A stretch of 64,000 nucleotides of DNA from Endothia cerciana (lineage: Eukaryota; Ascomycota; Sordariomycetes; Diaporthales; Cryphonectriaceae). Positions 1 through 11,200 of this stretch are shown piece after piece. Numbering within the stretch: position 1 is the stretch's first letter; every line of letters starts with the position of its first letter. The notes beneath the pieces were generated by a model that searched no databases, was not told where the DNA came from, and worked only from the letters and a program-made list of their open reading frames with translations. The position numbers were made by a program, and so were the translations under genes. The stretch is taken from assembly GCA_026119935.1 (NCBI GenBank), contig JALRMH010000081.1, forward strand, positions 29,858-93,857, in the 5' to 3' direction.

Positions 1-960
1 TAGAAGGACAAAATTTCACGAGACCGGGTCAGAATAGGTTTCCTGCTCAAAAAAAAAATTTACCCACCACTTCTAAGATACAGGTTCTGGACAGGATGTT
101 TTTCAAAAGACAAAGAGAGGTTGCGGAAACCCGAGAGGTGCTGGGTTCGATATTAGATGACCCGTCTGGCAGCAGAGCATACGAGCCAGACAGTAGGTGC
201 TATCACGCCGGGGCAGGGCTGCCGCAAGACCCTCTACGCGTAGGGTACCTTGTACCTATACGGGATCCTCCAGGAGCCGAAACTGACCAGGCGCTGCTGA
301 CGGTGCATTGCAGGCCAGGCCCCTGGGGTGGGCTCAAAATAACAGGCAGAGGCACGAGGAGATGAGCGGTAGCGCAGGACCGCCCCCCCCCCCCCCTCCC
401 CTCGAGCCGATCGCATTGCATACCTCATTTCGCGTTTCCAAAGAACACATCGAGCACAAACGCACAGAGCTATCCACCCTCACAACAACATCCGGATCGT
501 CAAATCCTCTGGGCCGGATCGGGAGCAGACACAGCAGCCGGCGGTACATGTACGGCGGCAGAGTGACCAGAGGAAGATGCTGGGTTTGCGGCCCACACTC
601 AAGGCCAGGCCGTCGCTGGTAGACCTGTTAGTGCGCTCTGCCGGAGACGGCAGGCCTGCAGCGCGGCCCCCTACCAGCAGCGACCTTGCCGAGGTGCCCG
701 AACCCTCGCCGTCATCCCACCAGCTGCCGGCCGAGCTTGTCCACCAGCAGCAGATAGCTTCGCAACTGCCACTGCCGGAGACGCCAGCACTTCCACCATC
801 ATCATCATCTGCCTCAACCTTCTCGCCCCTCTCCCAACCCGCAACCTCGCCGCCCTCGCCCTCCACACCCCGCAGGCCAGCCCGCACCCCTACCATCACC
901 CTCCACGAGACATCCTCGCCCGCCAGAGAACCTCCACGACCTCCCAACACGCCGCCCAAG
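1..960. other. Upstream region of vma-1, no gene seen
   Basis: No recognisable protein is encoded here. The last 200 bases before the vma-1 start are strongly CT-rich on the plus strand with CATCAT repeats, which is typical of fungal promoters and leaders. A plus-strand frame open from 577 runs into the vma-1 ATG in frame, but its proline/serine-rich translation looks like read-through of that pyrimidine-rich leader. A C-run lies near 382-396. Confidence 0.5.
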
Positions 961-3356
961 ATGCCTCCGGTAAGCTAAGCTTCCAGAAATAGAACGCACC
1001 CGCGTGCAGCCACCGCTGTCTCGACCGCCCGCCCGCAGCACAACCTCGCTGACCAGAGCTGCCATCATCACAACAGCAGGAGAATGCCACAGGTGGTGCC
1101 AAGGGCGAGCATTATGGTAAGTTGCTTCTCGCGTAGCGTGCGTGCTGTTGCTCGGACTGATCCGTTGTTGTCCGCAGGCAAGATCTACTCCGTCTCCGGG
1201 TGCGTAATCGACCGTCCACGATACGCCATTGTTCTTCCGTCGTCCACATAGGCTCGACTGCTAATAGATCACAGCCCTGTCGTGGTCGCCGAGGACATGA
1301 TTGGCGTGGCTATGTACGAACTGGTACGGGCCATCCTGAGCCTCGCTGCCTACACTGTACGGGGAGGCTAACACGGTGCGCAGGTGAGAGTGGGTAACGA
1401 CCAGCTAGTTGGTGAAGTCATTCGAATCAGCGGCGACCAGGCCACCATCCAGGTCTACGAGGAGACAGGTATGACTTGCCGGCTCCGGCGCCCCCCCCCC
1501 CCCCTTCGTGCAGGAGCTATATTGCTGACATGATGGGCCTCCCAGCCGGTGTCATGGTTGGCGACCCCGTCCTGCGAACCGGGAAGCCCCTCTCCGTCGA
1601 ACTCGGCCCTGGCCTGCTCAACGGGATCTACGACGGTATCCAGAGACCCCTCGAGAAGATCTCCCAGATTGCCAAGAGTATCTACATCCCTCGTGGCATC
1701 GCCGCAAACGCCCTCGACCGCGAGAAGAAGTGGGACTTCACCCCGTCCATGAAGGTCGGCGACCACATCTCCGGCGGCGACGTTTGGGGTAGCGTCTACG
1801 AGAACTCCTTCATCACGAACCACAGGGTCCTGTTCCCTCCCCGGGCCCGCGGCACCATCACCAAGATCGCCGACAAGGGCAGCTACACCGTCGACGAGAA
1901 GATCCTCGAGGTCGAGTTCGACGGCAAGAAGACAGAGTACGGCATGATGCAGACCTGGCCGGTGCGGGTGCCCCGTCCCACCACTGAGAAGAAGTCGGCC
2001 GACGGTCCGTTCCTGGTCGGCCAGCGTGTCCTGGACGCCCTCTTCCCCTCCGTTCAGGGTGGTACCGTCGCCATCCCCGGCGCTTTCGGCTGCGGCAAGA
2101 CCGTCATTTCGCAGTCCGTGTCCAAGTTCTCCAACTCGGACGTCATCGTTTATGTGGGTTGTGTAAGTAGGACCTTTTTCCTCAGGGCACGGTGCCCTGT
2201 CTCTCTCCCCCCCCCCCCTCCCCCCTTCAGACACTTCGAGAACGGGGTACTCCAAGCTCCGCAATAGCGTTCTAACACCGAGCAGGGAGAAAGAGGAAAC
2301 GAGATGGCCGAGGTGCTGAAGGATTTCCCCGAGCTTACCATCGAGGTCGAGGGCCGCAGGGAACCCATCATGAAGCGCACCACCCTCATCGCGAACACCT
2401 CCAACATGCCTGTCGCCGCCCGTGAGGCTTCCATCTACACCGGTATCACCGTCGCCGAGTACTTCCGTGACCAGGGCATGAACGTCGCCATGATGGCTGA
2501 CTCTTCCTCGCGTTGGGCTGAGGCTCTGCGTGAGATTTCCGGTCGCCTGGGAGAGATGCCCGCTGATCAGGGTTTCCCCGCCTACTTGAGTGCCAAGCTG
2601 GCCTCCTTCTACGAACGTGCCGGCAAGGTCCAGTCCCTTGGCTCACCAGAGCGCGAGGGTTCTGTCTCCATCGTCGGTGCCGTGTCGCCTCCCGGTGGTG
2701 ATTTCTCCGATCCCGTCACTTCCTCCACCCTTGGTATCGTGCAGGTCTTCTGGGGTCTCGACAAGAAGCTCGCACAGCGAAAGCACTTTCCCTCTATCAA
2801 CACCTCCCTCTCGTATTCCAAGTACACGACGGTCTTGGACAAGTGGTATGAGAAGGAATACCCTGACTTCCCACGCCTGCGCGACCGCATCAAGCAGTTG
2901 CTATCCGACTCCGAAGAGCTCGACCAGGTCGTGCAGCTGGTCGGCAAGAGCGCTCTGAGTGACCCTGACAAGATCACCCTGGATATGTCAACCCTGCTGA
3001 AGGAGGACTTCCTGCAGCAGAACGGTTACTCGGACTATGACCAGTTCTGTCCCATCTGGAAGACCGAGTGGATGATGAAATTGATGGTGGGCTTCCACGA
3101 CGAAGCGCAGAAGGCGATTGCGCAGGGCCAGAGCTGGGCCAAGGTGCGGGAGGCGACGCAGGAGCTGCAGGCGCAGCTGAGGAGCCTGAAGTTCGAGCAG
3201 CCCAGCGAGGGCCAGGAGGCTGTCAGCAAGAAGGCACGTTGCCCCTTCTCATTCGCAAGCCCGTCGTTGACCGCCCGATACTGACCAAACGTGCTGCAGT
3301 ATGAGGAAATACAACAGGCTATGCTCGACAAGTTCGCCTCCGTCATGGACGACTAA
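961..3356 (+). CDS. vma-1: V-type proton ATPase catalytic subunit A
   Basis: This is the ATP-hydrolysing A subunit of the V1 sector of the vacuolar proton pump, which acidifies vacuoles and Golgi/endosomes. I read eight exons: 961-969, 1077-1116, 1178-1199, 1275-1323, 1384-1468, 1546-2162, 2286-3233 and 3300-3356. They sum to 1827 bases (608 residues plus stop), the usual fungal length. The Walker A loop GAFGCGKT is at about residue 247, and the ADSSSRWAEALRE segment at about 342. The C-terminus ends in a conserved helix, FASVMDD. Exon 1 encodes only Met-Pro-Pro. The last intron (3234-3299) starts with GC instead of GT; the frame fits family sequence exactly with that junction. Intron 6 (2163-2285) splits the conserved YVGC/GERGNEM segment. 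No intein is present. The next gene is convergent. Confidence 0.97.
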
Positions 3357-4310
3357 GCTGGTCCGCGGACATTCCAGCCAGCGAGCATTGGGCGTTTGTG
3401 TAGCAAAATATGTACAAGGAGCGAAGCTGAAGCTGTGGCGGACAGCGGTTTGAAGGACGGGCGGGTATCGAGGTTCATGGATGCGTCCTTTCCACAGCTG
3501 TTCATTCTGCATGCATGGTCATTTTGGGCACAGATATAGATATATGACCACATCTTTCCCATACCGTCCAGCCAAATGCATATTTATTCGCCGATTGATT
3601 TATCATGGGACCTGTGTTTCCGTCTCAACGTATTTCGCGATCCTCAACACAGGTCGTCATCTGCTTTATCCGTACGGTTGATCTACCCTGCTGCCCCCGA
3701 TTTCCCCCCTCTTTGGAAGGGGTTCTGTCGGCCCGAGCTAGATCGTCGAGCATGGATAGTTACCATACATACTCCTCGCGGCTTGGTGATGCACAGTATC
3801 CTTCGATCCAGGAACGGCCGGAGCACTGCAGACTCTTTCTTCCTGATGTTCACGGTTGAACGGGGCCGGGGTGAAGCTGAACATGGATGCAGGAGTGATA
3901 AGATCTCGAGGCCCGCTGAGAAGATAGATGATTTAGGCCTCTTTGTCTGAACTACGACGGCTCAGAGATATATATACATGTACATGAAAAGTCACTGGGT
4001 CGGTACGGGAGCAGGTGGGAGAACGTGGCGAATGCCGTTGCGCAAGTCATTATCATTTCTACAAGATCCGACACACATCTACCACTGTACATGCGTGTAT
4101 GCTCTTGTCGCTGCATGGCGTCGTGAGATGCGTGTGGTGCCCCACGAGGTGGCCACCATTTCTATATACTACTAGTTATTTTTTCTTTAAATTTTTTTTT
4201 TTTTGTTCCAGCTTGAATCTCCTCCGACCTCTAGCCACGCCACTCTATCCGGTCCGTCTAGGCCCTGACCCCTTGCCGTGACCACACGAAGCAACCACCC
4301 GTCTCGCCGT
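3357..4310. other. Convergent intergenic region between vma-1 and DUF4048-like gene
   Basis: This holds the two 3' ends. It has modest AT-rich stretches and a T-run near 4188-4204, consistent with 3' UTR and terminator function. I see no convincing coding sequence; the ORFs here are short and lack protein-like composition. Confidence 0.5.
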
Positions 4311-6012
4311 CTAACAGGCCTTGTCCTTGATGGGCAGGGCCGGCTCCCCGAGGGTCTTCTCCCACTCCTTCATGAAATCACTCGTCGCCCTCTTCAGGTT
4401 TCCTGGGGACAGCTTGTTGAGCATCTCCTCGATCTTCACTGCTGAGAGCGGAGGGGACTCGGGAGGCTCGCGGTCGCTCGGTGCCGAGGTCTCGTCCTTG
4501 CTGTGGGCGGCACGGTGATTAGTCTTGGTTAGGAGGCGCACAGGGTAAGCAAACGAATATCAACGCAGGGATGAAAGGTTTTGGGGGGGGGGGGGGCAGA
4601 GGAGAACGGCAGGGCGTCCCAGCTGTGAGACGGTGGGCAAGGACAGTGTGATCGAATTGAGCGGGTCAACGAGCGGTGGTGTCTCACAGTGAGTCGTTCT
4701 CATCGCCCTTCCCCTCCGGGATGGCTGTCGTGATAATGTCGCCGTTGACGGTGGTCCCGCTCCACCGCGGCGAGGGCGCCGCTGGCGGGCTCTCCCAGTT
4801 GCTCCAGTCGGCGTCGTCGAACGCGTCAACGGTCAGGGGGGTCCAGGAGAAGTGCTTTGCCCGTTTCGAGTTTGTCCTTTTGGGCCGGCCTAGGTTGGCA
4901 GTGTCGGATTCCTTCAGGGGATCGCAGAACCGTGTGGAGGGGGTGGGCGTATGGTCATTGCTGAACGCGCTGGTGACGTGTGCTCGTGACGAGGAGCTCG
5001 AGGCCCGGATCGTGTCTCGGTCGCCCTCGCTCTGCCGACCCGAGACCCTCCTGTACCCACTCGGCCCGCCGTTGATGGGCTCGTCGCCAACCGCGACCTG
5101 GCGCAGGTCCTCCACGAACGTCCACAGTCCCGCCTTGAAATCCTCAGCCATCTGCTTCACGCCATTGTTTGACGGAGAGCTGGCCGACGACCGAGGCGTC
5201 CAGGTAGCCCGCTTTGAGATCCCATTGGCGGCCAGGGGGTGCCGGCCTAGGTTCTGAAAGTGAGGCTCCGAGTCCTTCCCTAGGGACTTGTGGCAGTCCA
5301 GGGGATCCTCGAGGATGGGGAAGCCTCCCTCTGGCTTGGTCGGCGAGAGCAGGGATAAAGCCCGTGTGTGCCCACCACGCATGACACGCCGGCGGCCCGA
5401 GTTGGGCGTTGTCTCCTTGTTCAGCTGCTGGCTCATCAACACGGTCCGCCTCCTGTCCAGCTCGACGCTCCGCGTCCTGCCCTCGACATCGTCCACGGCA
5501 GGTGAGCTCTGTGCGCTGGGGCGCAGCGGCTCACCGTTGACCATCGCGTTCCGCTTGCGCACCGAGTCGAACGCGCCCCACTGCTTCTTGAGCCGTGACA
5601 GCTCCGCCTCGGCGCTCTTGAGGTCCTCGCGGAGTTCCAGCACCCTCCTCTCCTGGGCGGCGATGGCATGTATGAAGTCGTTGGCGTCCGTCGGGGACCT
5701 CACGGTGGGGGTGTCCCCGGGGGTTGGCGGGAAGGACGGGACCGTGGTAGAGATCGGGGTGGGCCTCGACGGCGCATTCGTCGGCAGGGCGATCGGGAGC
5801 GTGAGAGACAGCCTGTTGGAGTTGCGCGAGGTGGAGGACAAGGACCGCGTCGAGCGCGCCCCAAACGACGACGGGGGCGAGTCAAAGACCTCATCTGCTG
5901 GGGGCGGCGGGAGCGGCGGCATCGTCTCCGACCTCGAGAGCCTCGACACCTGACGTTTGCTCGCAGATGCCGATCTGGAGTGGCCAGCCCTCCGGGCCGC
6001 GAGGTCCTCCAT
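4311..6012 (-). CDS. DUF4048-like fungal protein, probably regulatory
   Basis: Two exons on the minus strand, 6012-4688 and 4500-4311, give 504 residues. The splice joins TCACT|GTGAG to CCACAG|CAAGG and keeps frame. The N-terminal third is Ser/Arg/Pro-rich and disordered, followed by an LSLTLPIALP segment, a predicted coiled coil around residues 130-165 (AAQERRVLELREDLKSAEAE), an RRTVLMSQQLNKE block, and a C-terminal acidic/helical tail ending DKAC. I associate this arrangement with the fungal DUF4048 family of unknown function; that assignment is from memory of the pattern. The start chosen is MEDLAARRAG; the frame is open further upstream, so an extra N-terminal part or upstream exon is possible. 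The intron (4501-4687) carries a C-run on the sense strand. It shares its upstream region with the divergent Crb2-type gene. Confidence 0.8.
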
Positions 6013-7096
6013 CCTGTCGTGTAAGCTGTAGATGGCGCCTAGAACTGGCGTTCCCTCCAATTGATGTTGGCTGTGCGGTTTCCTGGGTGATGGCGGCGCG
6101 GGTGACACAGCCTCGGGGCGCGTTAGACCTAGTGACACGCGCTGAGGGGGTCCGGGGCGGCAGGCCGGGTCGGGGGCTCGCTGTCTCCTCTTGGTGCTGC
6201 CCCGGGTGAAAAGAATGGACGGAGCGCGACGGGAACGCCTAGGGCGCTGTCTCCAGGCCAAGGTCGATCTTCTGTTGGCGACGACGGATTCCCTTTGGCC
6301 TGAGGGGTGGTGCAGGTACTGACTATACAAAAGAGTGTTGGAACAGGTGGTCACGAAACAGACTGTGAAGAGAGGAGCGGTCATGGAGCAGATGGTCGAA
6401 ATGGACCGAAGAAATGTTTCAGGCTCAGGGGCGGCGACGGGCTGGGCTGGCCAAGATAAGACCCTGGGGTCCCTCAGCACAGCTTTGCGCACGCAGGGGC
6501 TACCACAATGTAAGTACCATTGGGCGGTACAGTAATAATAATAATAATATCCCTCTGCCTCGCTCGTCCTGCGGCCGTTTTCATGGGGTGGGACCGGGGC
6601 TGCAGCTGGGGCACGGGTTCCCGGGCGCGTGAGGCAACGGTGCCCGTGGAGACGGGGGAGATTGCGACGTATAAAGGGCCACCGTGGAGGGCCTGGACCG
6701 CCTGCTGGCAGAGGCGGTAAGGTAAGGTAAGGAAGGGTTGCTGGCCAGGTGTGTGCTGGCGGGTTGAGGATCGCTATGGGCGGTGGGGACTCCTGTGCCT
6801 GTTGGCGGTCCCCCCAAACGAGCGCTGGAGCCGAGCCCTCCCTCAGTGCTGGACCTGTAGTTCCCCCGTACCCTGCTGGAGTGTCCTGGCCGGCGTGGCC
6901 GTGCACTGCACTGCACTGGCCGCTGGCAAGTTGTGAGGGACGAGGGAGGGGTGGCACTGGTGGAGCAGGCCGGGTGGAGGCCAGGATGCGGTAAAGAGGA
7001 CCCAGAGCGTTGAGAAAGGGGAGACAGGCCAGGCGATGAAAGAGAGGAGAGATGACGTGCAGGAGTCGAGCTCGAGAGATGACCGTGTGTCTGTGT

Positions 7097-7097
7097 G

Positions 7098-7137
<40 letters not shown>

Positions 7138-7152
7138 TGTGTGTGTGTGTGT
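7097..7152. repeat. (GTGC)n followed by (GT)n microsatellite
   Basis: About ten GTGC units run straight into a GT run. The tract lies in the divergent intergenic region and outside any supported exon. Confidence 0.9.
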
Positions 7153-7654
7153 TTGTCTGTCTGTGTGTTGGGATCAGAGAAAGGAGGGGCTGGTGAGGCT
7201 GACGCTCGGGTTCTTATTGTGTAGAGTGTTTTTGTTGACGTTCATGCCCAGCAATAGGCGATGCGAAGGTGGCAGCGGCAGCAGCATGAGCGAGCATGAT
7301 GGTGCGATGCTCATTTCCCCTTCTCGACGTCGTGCCCAGCAGATCCTTGTTGGGCCGAGTTGCGTGCAGTCGATCTGGGGGATGAGGGGATCCACTCTCT
7401 GACGACTTGCCAGAGCAACGGCACCACACCTGGCGCAGGGGGCCCTGCAGGGTGGCTGCTCTGGTGTGTGTGTGTGTGTGTATGTTTTGATGGATTCGAA
7501 AACAAAGGGCTGGACGGACGGGAGACAAAAACAAACGTGGCGTGGGTGGCTGCATCCAGGTGCACACGTCTAGGTTTCAGGCGCACAGGGAGCAGTGGTC
7601 CTAATAGTAGGTCGTCCACAGGAGAGGGAGACAGGGCCAGAGAAGACGAGAAGG

Positions 7655-7708
7655 GAAGAGAGAGAGAGAGACAGACAGAGAGAGACAGACAGAGAGAGAG
7701 AGGAGAGA
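7655..7708. repeat. AG/ACAG-rich purine microsatellite
   Basis: Runs of GAGA interrupted by ACAGACAG make a purine-rich tract about 500 bases upstream of the Crb2-type start codon. Long GA tracts are common in fungal promoters and can bind GAGA-type factors; that role is only inferred. Confidence 0.75.
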
Positions 7709-8223
7709 CCTGAGGAAGGGAAAGGTAAGGACGGATGACTGTTGCTTGTCAGTTGGGCGAACGCGTCTGGGATGCCAATGCGTGTCACACACATCCAATT
7801 CACCATACCATAATAGTGCTATGGCACTCACGTGGACTGCACAGGACTACCAAGTATGTATGTACTACTTGTCTCCCTGTCTCACTCTTTTAGATGGTTG
7901 CTCCCTGTGCGGGCACGTGCTTTCGCGTTCATGGCACTGTCCCGTCTCAGCAGGCGTCATCGCTGTTGCATCAGGTAATCAATCTATCAATCAGTCAATC
8001 AATTACTGGGTGGTCAATCAATCGATCAGGCGCGATTCAGGCACGATGGCCTTTTTTCCCCTCTTCCTTTCTGACGAGCGCTGGCGGCTGTTCGGCTTGC
8101 GACATTTCCCTCACCCCCTCCCATAGCCATCTCTGCCCCTCTATCCCCTCCTTCGCGTGTGCCCATCTCACGCCTGGCCTAGACGTTCCGGTCTCACCCC
8201 ACGGCTGCCGCTATGAACGTCAA

Positions 8224-11200
8224 ATGGTCGACATGGCACCAGAAGCCCGCACGAGCCTGGCCCTGACCGAGGCGGCGAGGCGGGCCGTGGCTGGCGAGGT
8301 CGAGTCGCAGGACAGCCAGGCCCTGATCAGCTACATGCATCGCGTCCACGGCATCGGGGAGAGGAGCAGCTCACCTGTTCAGCCGCTGGGCATAGACGAC
8401 GCTGTGCTCCAGCGCCAGTACCGCCAGCAGCCGAGATCCCCCAAGGTCAGTCAGACGTTTGCCGGCGGTTGTGACTGTGGAGCTGCACCGCCTGCACCGG
8501 CACCACCAGCGAGATCGACCGCGAGATCTCCAAAGCCAGAGCCAAAGCCAAGGTCAAATTCAGTTGCAGATCCGGGCGCACGTCCAGGGCCAGGTGCGGG
8601 TGCAGGTGCGGGTGCGGGTGCGGGTGCAGAACCCCGCGGCAGATTGGCCCTTACCAACCAACAGAACCGAGACCTGAATCTGAAACCCGCTGCCAATGCG
8701 ACACTCCAGCGCAGGGGCAAGGATCTCCACCTCGCTTCTGCACCCAGCCTTGACTGCAGCCTGCCGCCACCCCAGTATCAAGACGAAGCCCGGGTCGCAG
8801 GCGCAGGCGCGGGCACAGACGCGTCAGGCCATCGCGTCTCTCCCTCCCCCCGCCCTCCAGCTCCTTCTCAACACCTGACCGTCAAGCCTACAACAGCAGC
8901 ACTCGGCAGCCCGCCTCGGAGCCAGCCTGATGGGACACGCGCCCACCAGCTGAATGCCCCAGGCCGTGCCCCGGCTCGCACCCGGACCGGCAGCCCTGCC
9001 ATCCTCACCCCAGCGAATGACGGCAGCCATGATCACGCCGCCGGCAGTACCAATCTACCACCCGATTCGGACGGCACCCGCCTGATCTCGCGCACCTACT
9101 CGAACAACCCCCGCAGGAAGAGGATGGAGTACTCACAGTCCCCGACGCAGTCGAACGATGGGAGGAGCTACGAGCAGTACCTTGCCCGCGGCGACGACCT
9201 GATCTCTTCCGACCCTCTCGCCGCGGTTCCTCTATCGCAGCACTCCCACCATACCTCCCCCTCCAACAACGAGAACACCACCCTGAACGATGAAGACACC
9301 GGCGCTGTCAACTTCGACTTCAGCACCCTCGGTCGCCGGGACACCCAGGTCTCCGTCCCAGACTCGCCTGGGGCAGACAAGTTGCGGATGTACACATCAC
9401 CTGAACGTCTCATCGGGATCCCCGAGACCCCAGCACAGCCCAGGAACCCGTTGTCAGGGATGGGGTCAGCGGCGGCGCCATTGATGCCCAGCTCCCAGAT
9501 GTTCAGGCATACCCAGTTCTCCTCCGCCTACAAACCGTCGTTCAGCCCGACCTCGTCACGCCCTTCACCCGACAATCTCCGCCCCCTCAACACCATCTCT
9601 CCGAACTCGTCGCCGCTCAAGAGGGTTCCTGCTGCGTCTTCGCCATTACAAGGCGCCCCTTCCAGTCTTCCGGCCTTTCCTGCTGATTATGATACTTCGC
9701 CGCGGCAAGAGGAGGACGGGGAGCAGGAACAGGCGGAAGATCCCGTTCGCATGGCGCACGGCAGTAGAGGCATTGGAAAGGCGTCCAGGTCTTTCCATTT
9801 TGCGCCACGAAGGGCCCCCATTGAGGTTTACGAGCCTATTCACGCCTCTCGGCAGGAGGAACCTGCGCAGGCACATTCTAGGTCCGGAGGCGGCTTCGAT
9901 GAGGACCTAAGCGACGACGAGTATCGCCGTCGTCAGCGCGTCGCCCTGCGAAAAGCTGCTGCTGCACAGAGGCTAAGTGCTATCGAGTTTGAACGACCGC
10001 GCCCTGCTAGTGCAGAAGATGCCGTGGTCCCCTCGACAAAACAGGACGAGGCACCGGGTCCGGAGGTTCAGCAGTACCTTGACCAGTGTGAGGGGTTCTC
10101 TACGAGAGACTCTCAGGACTCCGTCGGGGATACTCAGCATGCCGTCGAAGCCTCGCAGGACGGCGTCATACGACTCTCGACAGACGATGTCGAGGAAGAG
10201 TATGTGTCGGAACACCATGCGTCGGACCCGCCTGAGGATCTCTCCAGCAATGAGGTCATGGTTCCGAATACGGATCCTGGTCCCACGACGTCTGGACCCA
10301 TTATGCAGGCAGACGAGGAATACGCTAAGCCAGACGGAAGCGCAACTCGTACTGATGAAATTCCGGAAACGAGTCCTTCGAATCTGCACCTTCGGCCTCT
10401 GGGCGACATGAGGCCCCACCCTTCAGATGAGGTATCGAAGCCTGATTCCTCCGGGACGATCCTGCGGAGTCCACTGGGCCGTTCTTCAACAGGAGCTGGG
10501 CGTCTGTCTACAAACTTGCAAGGTGTATCCAGAAGGTCATCACAAGCTGGGATGCCGCCGAGCCGATCGCAGCCAAAGGACACCACGCCGATCCCAGATG
10601 CCGCGCTGGCTACCGCTCACCAATCAACGGGTAACACAGGCAGTCCAAGTATCGTCGTCGGAACATCGCCTCCTGCGCCCGCTTTCAGCACCAGAGCAAG
10701 GCTTCGCGGAGCGCCTCGTCCGGTTCTCGTGACCGCACCGCCGACTTCGTCAGCTGCACGTTCGAGCTCTACGTCACCTCTCAGTAGATTGACTACAACT
10801 CCGGCACTGTCTGCTTCCGACAAGGCAACCCCGCCCACGGATGAGTCTCCACGCCCTGGGCTTACACCCTCCTCAACGGACAACGTGCAGAGTTCTCCAG
10901 CGGTTGCTAAGGCCAACCGTCAGAAGAATGCCAAGGCTGTTCCCAAGGCGATGCCAAGCAAGCTTGGGGCGCCGATCAGGCGGACTAGGAAGCCATTCGC
11001 CTCGGACGTATCAGTGTCGACCGACGAGCTAGCTAGGTCGCCTACCACCGCGGCCTTTGAGCAGAGCACACGAGTAGCGAGGTCTGGCAGGGCTTCCATC
11101 AGAGACCCACCAGCTTCACGCGAGACAAGTCGCGGAACGAAGGTTTTCGCAGGGATGGTCTTCGCAATCTCTTTCCAGTCTAAAAAGACGGGAGAGAAGG

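Larger units (their letters stand above)
6013..8223. promoter_or_regulatory. Divergent promoter region with microsatellites
   Basis: About 2.2 kb separate the divergently transcribed DUF4048-like gene and the Crb2-type gene. No conserved protein is recognisable. It contains several simple repeats (GTGC/GT near 7097-7152, GT near 7463-7482, AG/ACAG near 7655-7708) and an ATCA-rich stretch near 7978-8030. 5' UTRs, possibly with UTR introns, must lie here, but I cannot place transcription starts. Confidence 0.45.

Noticed and set aside
577..978. Open plus-strand frame reaching the vma-1 start in frame, a possible N-terminal extension
   Set aside because: The translation is Pro/Ser-rich leader sequence, unlike any V-ATPase A subunit, and the spliced model from 961 gives the family length exactly.
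6015..6957. Upstream extension of the DUF4048-like frame to 757 residues
   Set aside because: The extra 250 residues are low in protein character and rich in Pro/Arg/Ser, as in GC-rich leaders; MEDLAARRAG is a more natural start, although an extra exon is not excluded.
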